From Cyanobacteriota bacterium (GTDB taxonomy: Bacteria > Cyanobacteriota > Cyanobacteriia > CACIAM-69d): a DNA stretch of 64,000 nt. This document shows, piece by piece, positions 57,872-64,000 of this stretch. Under the pieces are notes generated by a model. It had not been told where the DNA came from, ran no database searches, and saw only the letters and a program-made list of their open reading frames with translations. The stretch is taken from positions 124,001 through 188,000 of the forward strand of contig JAKRSF010000003.1 in the NCBI GenBank assembly GCA_022402445.1, written 5' to 3'. Position 1 is the stretch's first letter, and each line of letters starts with the position of its first letter. Position numbers and translations under genes: made by a program.

Positions 57872-59227
57872 ATGCTCGAACGCCTGCGATTGATATTAGC
57901 CATTGCCCTGGCGCGATCGGTGGCGATGGCGGTGCGGCTGTCGGGGCGTGGTGCGGCGAGTGTGCTGCCGGGGAGCGTCGCCCGACGGGTGCAGCCCCGC
58001 GCCCTGGGTTTGCTGGCGGGCCAACTGCGCCAGGGGGTGGTCCTGGTGGCGGGCACCAATGGCAAAACCACCACCTCGCTGCTCCTGCGGGAAATGCTGG
58101 AGGGGGCGGGCCTGCGGACGATCCACAATGCCACGGGGGCGAATCTAGAAAATGGCCTGACGGCGGCCCTGCTGGAGGCGGCCACCTGGACGGGGGAACT
58201 GCGGCAGGATGTGGCGATTCTGGAGGTGGATGAAAATATCCTGCCCCGGGTGCTGCCCCAAATCCGGCCGAGGGCGGTGCTGGCCCTGAATCTTTTTCGC
58301 GATCAGTTGGATCGCTATGGGGAGGTCGATACGATCGCGCGGCGCTGGTCCGAGGCGATCGCGCCCTTGACGGGGACGGCGGTGGTGCTAAATGGGGATG
58401 ATCCGACCCTATCTCACTTTGGGCAAGATCTGCTGGAGCGGTGGGGCGGTGATCTGTCGCGGGTGCGCTATTTCGGCTTGACGGAACCGGAGCATTACCT
58501 CAAGGAAATCCCCCACGCGGTGGATTCAATTTACTGTCCCCGCTGCGGCCATTCCCTGCGATATCAGGGGGTTTATTTGTCCCATCTTGGGGATTTTGAC
58601 TGTCCGGGCTGCGGTTTCAAAAAGTCTGAACCGTCCCAATTGAGCCGCCATTGGCCGCAGATTTTGGTGGGTCTTTATAACAAGTACAACACGTTGGCGG
58701 CGGTGGAAACGGCGACCCTTTTTGGGGTGGAAGAAGGGATTCAGCGGGGAGCGATCGCGACGTTTAAGGCGGCTTTTGGGCGATCGGAAGAGTTGGTGGT
58801 GGAGGGGGTGCCGGTGCGGATTTTGCTGTCAAAAAATCCGGTGGGCACCAATGAAACCCTGCGAACGGTGGTGGATCTCACGCGCGATCGCCCGGTGCCG
58901 CCGACGGTGTTGATGGTGCTGAATGATCGCGCGCCCGATGGTAAGGATGTGTCTTGGATTTGGGATACGGATACGGAGCCGTTGGTGAAGGCCAATCCGA
59001 CGCTGGTGGTCAGTGGCGATCGCGCCTATGATATGGCCCTGCGCCTCACCTATAGCCAGGGGGAGCATCCGGACCTGACGCCGCCGCTGCTGGTGGAAAC
59101 GGATCTTAAACTGGCGATTGATCGCGCGATCGCGGCCACCCCAGCCGGTGAAACCCTTTATATTTTGCCCACCTACTCCGCCATGCTGGAGGTGCGCGAA
59201 ATCCTCACGGGCCGCGCCATTCGCTAG
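57872..59227 (+). CDS. murT: MurT-like lipid II isoglutaminyl synthase subunit (Mur ligase family)
   Basis: The protein is 451 residues from the ATG at 57872. The Mur ligase P-loop is GTNGKTTTSLLLREMLEG; the middle domain contains NLFRDQLDRYGEVD. A MurT-specific insertion has a zinc-ribbon pattern (YCPRCGHSLRY and FDCPGCGFKKSE) and the C-terminus is DUF1727 (MLEVREILTG). In Staphylococcus and Streptococcus MurT works with the glutaminase GatD to amidate lipid II. No gatD lies within this window next to it; the usual partner would have to be beyond or elsewhere. Confidence 0.92.
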   Translation: MLERLRLILAIALARSVAMAVRLSGRGAASVLPGSVARRVQPRALGLLAGQLRQGVVLVAGTNGKTTTSLLLREMLEGAGLRTIHNATGANLENGLTAALLEAATWTGELRQDVAILEVDENILPRVLPQIRPRAVLALNLFRDQLDRYGEVDTIARRWSEAIAPLTGTAVVLNGDDPTLSHFGQDLLERWGGDLSRVRYFGLTEPEHYLKEIPHAVDSIYCPRCGHSLRYQGVYLSHLGDFDCPGCGFKKSEPSQLSRHWPQILVGLYNKYNTLAAVETATLFGVEEGIQRGAIATFKAAFGRSEELVVEGVPVRILLSKNPVGTNETLRTVVDLTRDRPVPPTVLMVLNDRAPDGKDVSWIWDTDTEPLVKANPTLVVSGDRAYDMALRLTYSQGEHPDLTPPLLVETDLKLAIDRAIAATPAGETLYILPTYSAMLEVREILTGRAIR

Positions 59228-59336
59228 GATTACAAAAAATTACATAATTTATCTAAACATCACGCGGATCAACCTAGCCAATTCACCCTAGGGGCGTTAA
59301 GTTAGGAAAAATCCAACGCCAACAACAGTCTCCAGC

Positions 59337-60098
59337 GTGAACGAGCAATCTGTCTTAAGCCCCGCAATCCAAGCTGAGATTGACCGGGTTGCCCAATCCC
59401 ACGGCTATGATTCTGCAATTCTGAGCGATTTGGTGGCCTTCGCGATCGCCCAGACGGCTCCCAGCAAACCCGCCAAATCCACCAAGGCTACCAAGGCCAA
59501 GAAGCCGAAAGGCCCAAGCCTCGCGGAACTGAAGAAGCTAGTCTTTGCCCGATTTGGCGTCGCCAACACTGCCGCCCTCAAAAAATCGCCTCAATTCCAG
59601 CAAGTCAGCCAAGGAAAAAAATTAGATCTGGCCCGCAAGCCCGCCTGGGAATTTCTCAAGGACTGTGAGCTACTGCCGTCACCTCCTGAGCCTCTTTCTC
59701 TCAAGGAGCTGAAGGACGAAATTTACGAAAAATTTTCCGTCAAGACAACTAAAGCCCTCAAGGCTTCACCCGCCTTCCAAATGGCAATGGACGGGATGGA
59801 CACTGTGAACCTAGCCAAGCGCGATGGCTGGGAAATGCTCTACCGCAGGTTCATCGGAGTTTTGCCTGAAGAAGAGAATCAAACTGGCCCGGATTGCATC
59901 AACGGCGTCAATATTTTCAACTACTTCCGCCCTTGGCAGGTATTTGGCCTAGATTCTAAAACCGCTGAGGATAAGGATGTGAAGGCAGCCTACTACGAAC
60001 TCAGCAAAATCTACCATCCCGATAATGCGGAAACTGGCGACAGTCGCATTTTTCAGCGTCTCAATCAGATGTATCGCTCCCTGGTGTCGGAGGCTTAG
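59337..60098 (+). CDS. J-domain protein with tandem N-terminal modules
   Basis: The 253-residue protein starts at a GTG (59337). Two similar modules of about 55 residues follow: SLAELKKLVFARFGVANTAA (about 60-110) and SLKELKDEIYEKFSVKTTKA (about 120-170), each with KSPQFQ/KASPAFQ and L-K/N-LARK/AKRDGWE. A basic Lys/Thr/Ala linker precedes them. The C-terminus (about 195-253) is a J-domain: WQVFGLDSKTAEDKDVKAAY, then the HPD motif (227-229, YHPDN). J-domains recruit Hsp70. It lies 3 bases before the HNH nuclease gene, so the two are one unit. HIP1 is sparse and codon use differs a little from its neighbours. Function unknown. Confidence 0.8.
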   Translation: MNEQSVLSPAIQAEIDRVAQSHGYDSAILSDLVAFAIAQTAPSKPAKSTKATKAKKPKGPSLAELKKLVFARFGVANTAALKKSPQFQQVSQGKKLDLARKPAWEFLKDCELLPSPPEPLSLKELKDEIYEKFSVKTTKALKASPAFQMAMDGMDTVNLAKRDGWEMLYRRFIGVLPEEENQTGPDCINGVNIFNYFRPWQVFGLDSKTAEDKDVKAAYYELSKIYHPDNAETGDSRIFQRLNQMYRSLVSEA

Positions 60099-60101
60099 AT
60101 C

Positions 60102-61109
60102 ATGGCCCGAAACCCCAAAGACTTTTCCATTGGCGAACAACAGTTAGCGGAATGTCTGAAAATTTCCATCACGCGCCTAGATGAAATTGTCGATTTCTTT
60201 GACTCTGATCCCAATGACGAATGGGATATCAAGGAAGGGACACATTACATCTTTCTGAACAAGAGCCAGAAGGAGCGCATCTTTTCTGAATTGGGGGCCT
60301 ACGCGATCGCGAAGTATCTAGACGCGACTCAAGCCCAAGGCATCTTTGACAAGGTTCTAGAATTTTTCACTCACCATAAACAAAAACTAAGGCAATCTTT
60401 TATCCGCCGAAAGATCGCCGAGAGTTGTGCGCCCATTGTCCTATACAATCACCGTTCCTATCTCAGCAAGAAGAGTACAGTCTCAATTCTTTGCACCAGC
60501 TATGCCAAGCTGAATTCAGTATTTGAGGAGATGAAACGCTCCGAGACGCCACTGATTATCGATGAAGATTTTGTAGACCTTGAAGGAACTCGTCACTACT
60601 CATTTTCTGGTTTTTATAAAATATCTAGCCATCTGGGCGACACTTTGACGAAGAAGGATCGCCAAGAGTGGTGTCGAGATGCGGTTTTGGTGAGCAAGAA
60701 AGAGTTTAAGCGCCTTGAGGACTCAATTCACAGCTTCAAGAAACGGGTTGATAGCGCCAAGAGTCGCGCCAAGAGCCGTGACAAGCAAACCTGTCAGATC
60801 ACAGGACGAAAGCCCAACAAAGAGGACAAATTTGATCTGGCGGCCCATCACGTTTTTTCCCAGGCAGAATATCCCCATCTGGCAGACAATGTTGAAAACA
60901 TTCTGACTTTGGACGCGGCGATTCACAAAAAATTTCACCAGTGGTTAGGCGGTAGCGGCAAGCCCTGCACCATTGATGATTTGATTGATTTTGTAGAAAC
61001 CGTCTATCCCCATGAAGAGCGAGCCATCAGTCGTCTTTTCGCCATCAAGAAAAAGCTCGGTCCTCAGCAGCCGAGTGAGCCTGATTTTCAAGTTTATCCA
61101 TCTGCCTAG
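60102..61109 (+). CDS. HNH endonuclease-like protein
   Basis: The 335-residue protein ends in an HNH nuclease module (about 225-290). Cys231 is in TCQITGRKPN, the double His249/His250 is in DLAAHHVFSQ, Asn is in NVENILTLD and the last His is in IHKKFHQWL. The N-terminal about 215 residues are helical, with the motif ELGAYAIAKYLDATQAQGIF, and a central region (YSFSGFYKISSHLG) I do not recognise. The gene starts 3 bases after the J-domain gene. A nuclease acting with a chaperone co-factor would be unusual; see findings. Confidence 0.85.
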   Translation: MARNPKDFSIGEQQLAECLKISITRLDEIVDFFDSDPNDEWDIKEGTHYIFLNKSQKERIFSELGAYAIAKYLDATQAQGIFDKVLEFFTHHKQKLRQSFIRRKIAESCAPIVLYNHRSYLSKKSTVSILCTSYAKLNSVFEEMKRSETPLIIDEDFVDLEGTRHYSFSGFYKISSHLGDTLTKKDRQEWCRDAVLVSKKEFKRLEDSIHSFKKRVDSAKSRAKSRDKQTCQITGRKPNKEDKFDLAAHHVFSQAEYPHLADNVENILTLDAAIHKKFHQWLGGSGKPCTIDDLIDFVETVYPHEERAISRLFAIKKKLGPQQPSEPDFQVYPSA

Positions 61110-61192
61110 CGATGGTAGACACGCTGATTTTTAGGAGGTTTGCTAGGCGCGATCACAGCAAACTCAATCCCATAAGAAAGTAGATAAAAATT

Positions 61193-61726
61193 GTGCAAAT
61201 TGTTTACTATGTCGCCACCAGTTTAGATGGCTTTATTGCCACCAGCACCGGAGAAGTCGGCTGGCTAGACACCCTGCCCATCGACCATCAGGCCACCGGC
61301 TACGATGCCTTTTGGGAAACCGTCGATGGCCTTGTGATGGGGCGCAATACCTATGATTTTGTGTGGAACCATGGGGAATGGCCCTACGGCGATCGCCCGG
61401 TTTGGGTCTGCACCCGCCGCGATTTAGTGGCCATGGATGGCTGTAATCTGCAACCAGAACGGCAGCCGGAAGCCGCGATCGCGCGATCGCGGGAAATGGG
61501 CATCAAAAAACTATGGCTCGTGGGCGGCGGTCAACTGGCCCGAACGCTTCTAGAGCAAGGAAATTTAACCCACCTGAGCGTTTCCGCCATGCCCATCCTA
61601 TTAGGAACGGGAGTACCCCTGGTGGAAGCACTCCCGCAGCCCCTCACCCTTCACCAGGAAAACTCCGTGGCCCAGGGGGGCTTTACGCAAATTGATTACC
61701 GCCTGGGCGATCGCGCCGAAACCTGA
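61193..61726 (+). CDS. Dihydrofolate reductase-like (RibD C-terminal) protein
   Basis: The 177-residue protein starts at a GTG and opens with MQIVYYVATSLDGFIATSTG, the standard N-terminus of DHFR-superfamily proteins of the RibD C-terminal type. GLVMGRNTYDFVW, KKLWLVGGGQLARTLLE and VSAMPILLGTGVPLVEAL complete the pattern. These proteins bind NADPH; the true substrate of this clade is usually unknown. It lies 83 bases after the HNH gene on the same strand. Confidence 0.9.
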   Translation: MQIVYYVATSLDGFIATSTGEVGWLDTLPIDHQATGYDAFWETVDGLVMGRNTYDFVWNHGEWPYGDRPVWVCTRRDLVAMDGCNLQPERQPEAAIARSREMGIKKLWLVGGGQLARTLLEQGNLTHLSVSAMPILLGTGVPLVEALPQPLTLHQENSVAQGGFTQIDYRLGDRAET

Positions 61727-61732
61727 CGAAAT

Positions 61733-62845
61733 TTAAGGGATCTGCCAAGCGCGATCGTGATAGGCATCCGGCTGAACGTAGGGATCTTCCCAGGTGATGC
61801 CATCCCCATGATCGTGCCCGTGGCTATGTCCATGCCCGTGGCCGTGATCATGGCTGTGTTCATGATCGTGACTGTGGCCGTGGTGGTGACCGTGGCCGTG
61901 CCCATGATCGTGCCCGTGCCCCGTTTCGTCCCCGTGGTTGTGGCCGTAGGCGAGTTCGTGGGTGTGGGTATTTTTGATGTGATCGGGGATGATTTCCCCG
62001 TCCTCTTGCCCTAAACCAATCAGATTTTTAGTGAAGGCGCGGCGGAATTTGCACAGTTCGCAGTTCATCGCCACTTCCCCCGCGATCGCCTCGGCCTCCC
62101 GTTCACCCATCAGGTCAAAGAGAACCGGATCGACGCCAATTTCCGCCAGGGTTTGAATTTCCACCTGCGGATACTGGTCCTGATGTTCAGCACTAATGCG
62201 CTGAATTTTCTTCATCAACGCCCCCGTAAATAGGAAGTGGGGCAGAACAATAATCCGCTTCGGATTCCAGGACAAGGCCCGCTCAAACCCCTGTTCAAGG
62301 CGAGGGTGGGTGATGCCCACAAAACAAATTTCTAATCCCTTGAAACCGCTGCCCTCCCACAGAACCCGAGCGAGTTTGTAGGCATCGCCATTGGCATCGG
62401 GATCGGAGGCCCCGCGCCCCACAAAAAGGAGAACCGTTTCATCGCGGGGGATGGCGCTGGCTTCGTCCGCCTGGGCGAGGCGCTGCTGCCACAGGTCCAC
62501 GAGTTTTTCGGCGACGCCAAAGTGACGGCCATAGTGGAATTTGAGGCCCAGGTGGCGGGCGCGGGCGCGATCGAGTTCGTTGGTGACGTCGAATTTATTG
62601 TGGCGGGCGGCAAACAGCAGCACCGGCAGGACGGTCATTTCCCGGTAGCCCAGGGCGATCGCGTGATCAATGCCCTCCTGGATCGACGGTTCCGACAGTT
62701 CCAAAAAGCAGGGGATGACCGGCCGCGACGGATCGCTGGCGGCAAAGGCTTCGACGAAATCAATGAAGGTTTGGCGGCCATCGCGATCGCGGGTGCCGTG
62801 GCCCACCAGCAGCAGGGGAAACGGTTTGGGGGAATCGTCGGTCAT
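61733..62845 (-). CDS. cbiX: Sirohydrochlorin cobaltochelatase/ferrochelatase with C-terminal metal-binding tail
   Basis: CbiX inserts cobalt (or iron) into sirohydrochlorin. The protein is 370 residues from the ATG at 62845 ([20 protein letters not shown]); the frame is open 11 codons further. It is a long CbiX with two class II chelatase halves: catalytic His in LLVGHGTRD and [16 protein letters not shown] in the first, VGRGASDPD and VLPHFLFTG in the second. A Cys pair with the [10 protein letters not shown] motif resembles the [Fe-S] site of CbiX-L. The tail (about 61799-61970) is very His/Gly/Asp-rich, such as [20 protein letters not shown], and probably binds or buffers metal. A cobalamin riboswitch precedes it. 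Enzyme class is secure. Confidence 0.94.
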   Translation of the reverse strand: MTDDSPKPFPLLLVGHGTRDRDGRQTFIDFVEAFAASDPSRPVIPCFLELSEPSIQEGIDHAIALGYREMTVLPVLLFAARHNKFDVTNELDRARARHLGLKFHYGRHFGVAEKLVDLWQQRLAQADEASAIPRDETVLLFVGRGASDPDANGDAYKLARVLWEGSGFKGLEICFVGITHPRLEQGFERALSWNPKRIIVLPHFLFTGALMKKIQRISAEHQDQYPQVEIQTLAEIGVDPVLFDLMGEREAEAIAGEVAMNCELCKFRRAFTKNLIGLGQEDGEIIPDHIKNTHTHELAYGHNHGDETGHGHDHGHGHGHHHGHSHDHEHSHDHGHGHGHSHGHDHGDGITWEDPYVQPDAYHDRAWQIP

Positions 62846-63186
62846 GGGGAGCAGGTCCAGTCCTAAAAGCCGGTGCAACGCCGGGGGTTTGCGCTAGAAC
62901 ATTGCAGCGGTTGGCATTCCGACTCGCGATCGCGCCAGGGCCGTTAGCTCAACCGGCGGCTCGATGACGGCTGCGGCACAGTCCCGGACTCTTACCGGAG
63001 TTTCCCAACCGCCGCCGAATTACCTTAACATCCCTCAATGCTTCTGCCATTGCCCCCTGGGGCCATTGGCGTTAGGACGCAAATCTGCTGGGGGGCATCG
63101 AGCCGTGGCGGGGGGCGATCGCCAGCGAGATATGCTGGAAGCCGGAGGCCATCCCGGATCAGGGGCCACGGGGAGAGGAACTGGCG
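62846..63186. other. Divergent intergenic region holding the cobalamin riboswitch
   Basis: About 340 bases between cbiX and the cysteine desulfurase. Its middle third is the riboswitch (62907-63012). The remainder should contain promoters for both genes; no protein gene is recognised. Confidence 0.6.
62907..63012 (-). promoter_or_regulatory. Cobalamin riboswitch upstream of cbiX
   Basis: Read on the minus strand, this carries the conserved cobalamin aptamer pieces in order: a closing helix with GCGGTTGG at 5' (63005-63012) and CCAACCGC at 3' (62907-62914), the segment GGAAACTCCGGTAAGAGTCC, GGGACTGTGCCGCAGCCGT, and near the 3' end GAGTCGGAATGCC. This is the cyanobacterial-type B12 element, placed about 60 bases before the cbiX start, so cobalamin would turn cbiX expression down. 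Boundaries are set from the closing helix only. Confidence 0.85.
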
Positions 63187-64000
63187 ATGCAAATTTATCT
63201 CGATCACAGTGCGACGACGCCCCCGCGCCCCGAGGCGATCGCGGCGATGACCGAAGCCCTGACGCGGACCTGGGGCAATCCGTCGAGTTTGCATGAGTGG
63301 GGGGCGCGATCGGCCACGGTGCTGGAGCAGGCGCGATCGCGGGTGGCGGCGCTGATTAATGGGGATCCGGCGGGCTTGATTTTCACGTCCGGCGGCACGG
63401 AGGCCAATAACCTGGCGATTTTAGGGCTGGCCCACCGCTGTTCAAAATCCCAACATTTGATCATTTCGTCGGTGGAACATGCGGCGATCGCCCGTCCGGC
63501 GGCGTGGCTCGAAAGCCAGGGTTGGGCGGTGACGCGGCTGCCGGTGAACCGTCAGGGGCGGGTGAATCCGGCCCAGGTGGCGCGATCGCTGCGGCCCGAT
63601 ACGGCGCTGATTTCCGTGATCTACGGTCAAAGTGAGGTGGGTACCCTGCAACCGATCGAGGCGATCGGCGCGATCGCGCGGGCGGCGGGCGTGCTGTTCC
63701 ATACGGACGCGGTGCAGGCGGCGGGGCGCGTGGCGATCAACCTGCAAACCCTGCCGGTGGATCTGCTGTCTCTGTCGAGCCACAAACTTTATGGACCCCA
63801 GGGGGCCGGAGCCCTCTATGTGCGTCCGGGGGTGACCCTAGATCCCCACCTGCTCGGCGGCCCCCAGGAGGACAACCGGCGCGGCGGCACCCAGGCCCTC
63901 CCCGCGATCGCGGGCTTTGGCGTGGCGGCGGAACTGGCCCGAGAGGAACTGCCCCAGGAAAGTGAGCGGCTCACGGCCCTGCGCGATCGCCTCTTTGATC
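63187..64000 (+). CDS. Cysteine desulfurase (NifS/IscS type), partial
   Basis: A pyridoxal-phosphate enzyme that takes sulfur from cysteine for Fe-S clusters and other thio-cofactors. The first 271 residues are in the window; the gene runs off the right edge. MQIYLDHSATTPPRPEAIAA is the start, FTSGGTEANNLAI binds the cofactor, SVEHAA stacks on it, HTDAVQAAG supplies the Asp, and LSSHKLYGPQGAGAL holds the Schiff-base Lys. Start ATG 63187. The catalytic-loop Cys is beyond the window, so the NifS/IscS versus SufS subclass cannot be checked; RRGGTQALPAI favours the NifS/IscS group. Confidence 0.95.
   Translation, partial: MQIYLDHSATTPPRPEAIAAMTEALTRTWGNPSSLHEWGARSATVLEQARSRVAALINGDPAGLIFTSGGTEANNLAILGLAHRCSKSQHLIISSVEHAAIARPAAWLESQGWAVTRLPVNRQGRVNPAQVARSLRPDTALISVIYGQSEVGTLQPIEAIGAIARAAGVLFHTDAVQAAGRVAINLQTLPVDLLSLSSHKLYGPQGAGALYVRPGVTLDPHLLGGPQEDNRRGGTQALPAIAGFGVAAELAREELPQESERLTALRDRLFD

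Noticed and set aside
61799-61970. CRISPR-like short tandem repeats
   Set aside because: The repeats are in-frame His/Gly/Asp codons of cbiX (and, at 43788-43874, of the amine oxidase), not regularly spaced repeats with unique spacers.

Overview
The window is 64 kb of a GC-rich cyanobacterial chromosome. The evidence is a very high density of the HIP1 octamer GCGATCGC in genes and spacers, a ferredoxin-type nitrite reductase behind an NtcA-type promoter, the cyanobacterial sensor kinase NblS/Hik33, a PAM68-type photosystem II assembly factor beside rpsO, cyanobacteria-restricted families (DUF760, DUF3038, DUF4335) and a cyanobacterial-style cobalamin riboswitch. There is no rRNA operon, CRISPR array, intact insertion sequence or prophage. 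One tRNA gene, tRNA-Arg(ACG), is present. The species cannot be named from the sequence alone.

Layout. Positions 0.1-11 kb: an acyl-CoA synthetase/GNAT fusion, an ABC1 kinase, a quinone oxidoreductase-like protein, TatA, a large unknown protein, a thiosulfate/mercaptopyruvate sulfurtransferase and GpsA. Positions 11-24.6 kb: a hybrid histidine kinase with a degenerate receiver, a single-domain response regulator, a GyrA-family topoisomerase subunit, HemB, DUF760, MutY with a Nudix-like C-terminus, tRNA-Arg, MoaC, the glycogen branching enzyme, and rpsO-pam68. Positions 24.7-31.6 kb: DAHP synthase, NirA, an alpha/beta hydrolase, an unannotated 37-residue membrane protein, PyrG and a TVP38-type membrane protein. 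Positions 31.7-35.4 kb are the main accessory island: a RelE-like toxin with an unusual partner, an XRE gene with a truncated tandem copy, an AT-rich foreign-looking membrane/coiled-coil gene, a MITE-like repeat and a VapBC pair. Positions 35.5-45.5 kb: a sugar-nucleotide epimerase, purD overlapping nblS, a phasin-like protein, FKBP, ribokinase and a copper amine oxidase with a histidine-rich insertion. Positions 45.8-56 kb: sulfotransferase, DUF4335-DUF3038, a Ser/Thr kinase, a Uma2 protein, a TpsB/FhaC-type outer-membrane transporter and a four-PAS histidine kinase. Positions 56-64 kb: CobH, a small unknown, MurT, a two-gene cassette of a J-domain protein and an HNH nuclease, a DHFR-like reductase, CbiX with a His-rich tail under a cobalamin riboswitch, and a cysteine desulfurase that runs off the end.

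Functional links. Tetrapyrrole and cobalt metabolism recurs (hemB, siroheme-dependent nirA, cobH, cbiX plus riboswitch, and the cysteine desulfurase for Fe-S supply), as does signalling (three histidine kinases, one response regulator, one Ser/Thr kinase). The best candidate for an undescribed system is the J-domain/HNH pair at 59.3-61.1 kb. Second is the AT-rich island at 33.1-34.4 kb. Most other genes are ordinary housekeeping genes. Where I moved a start codon, the reason is given in the entry.
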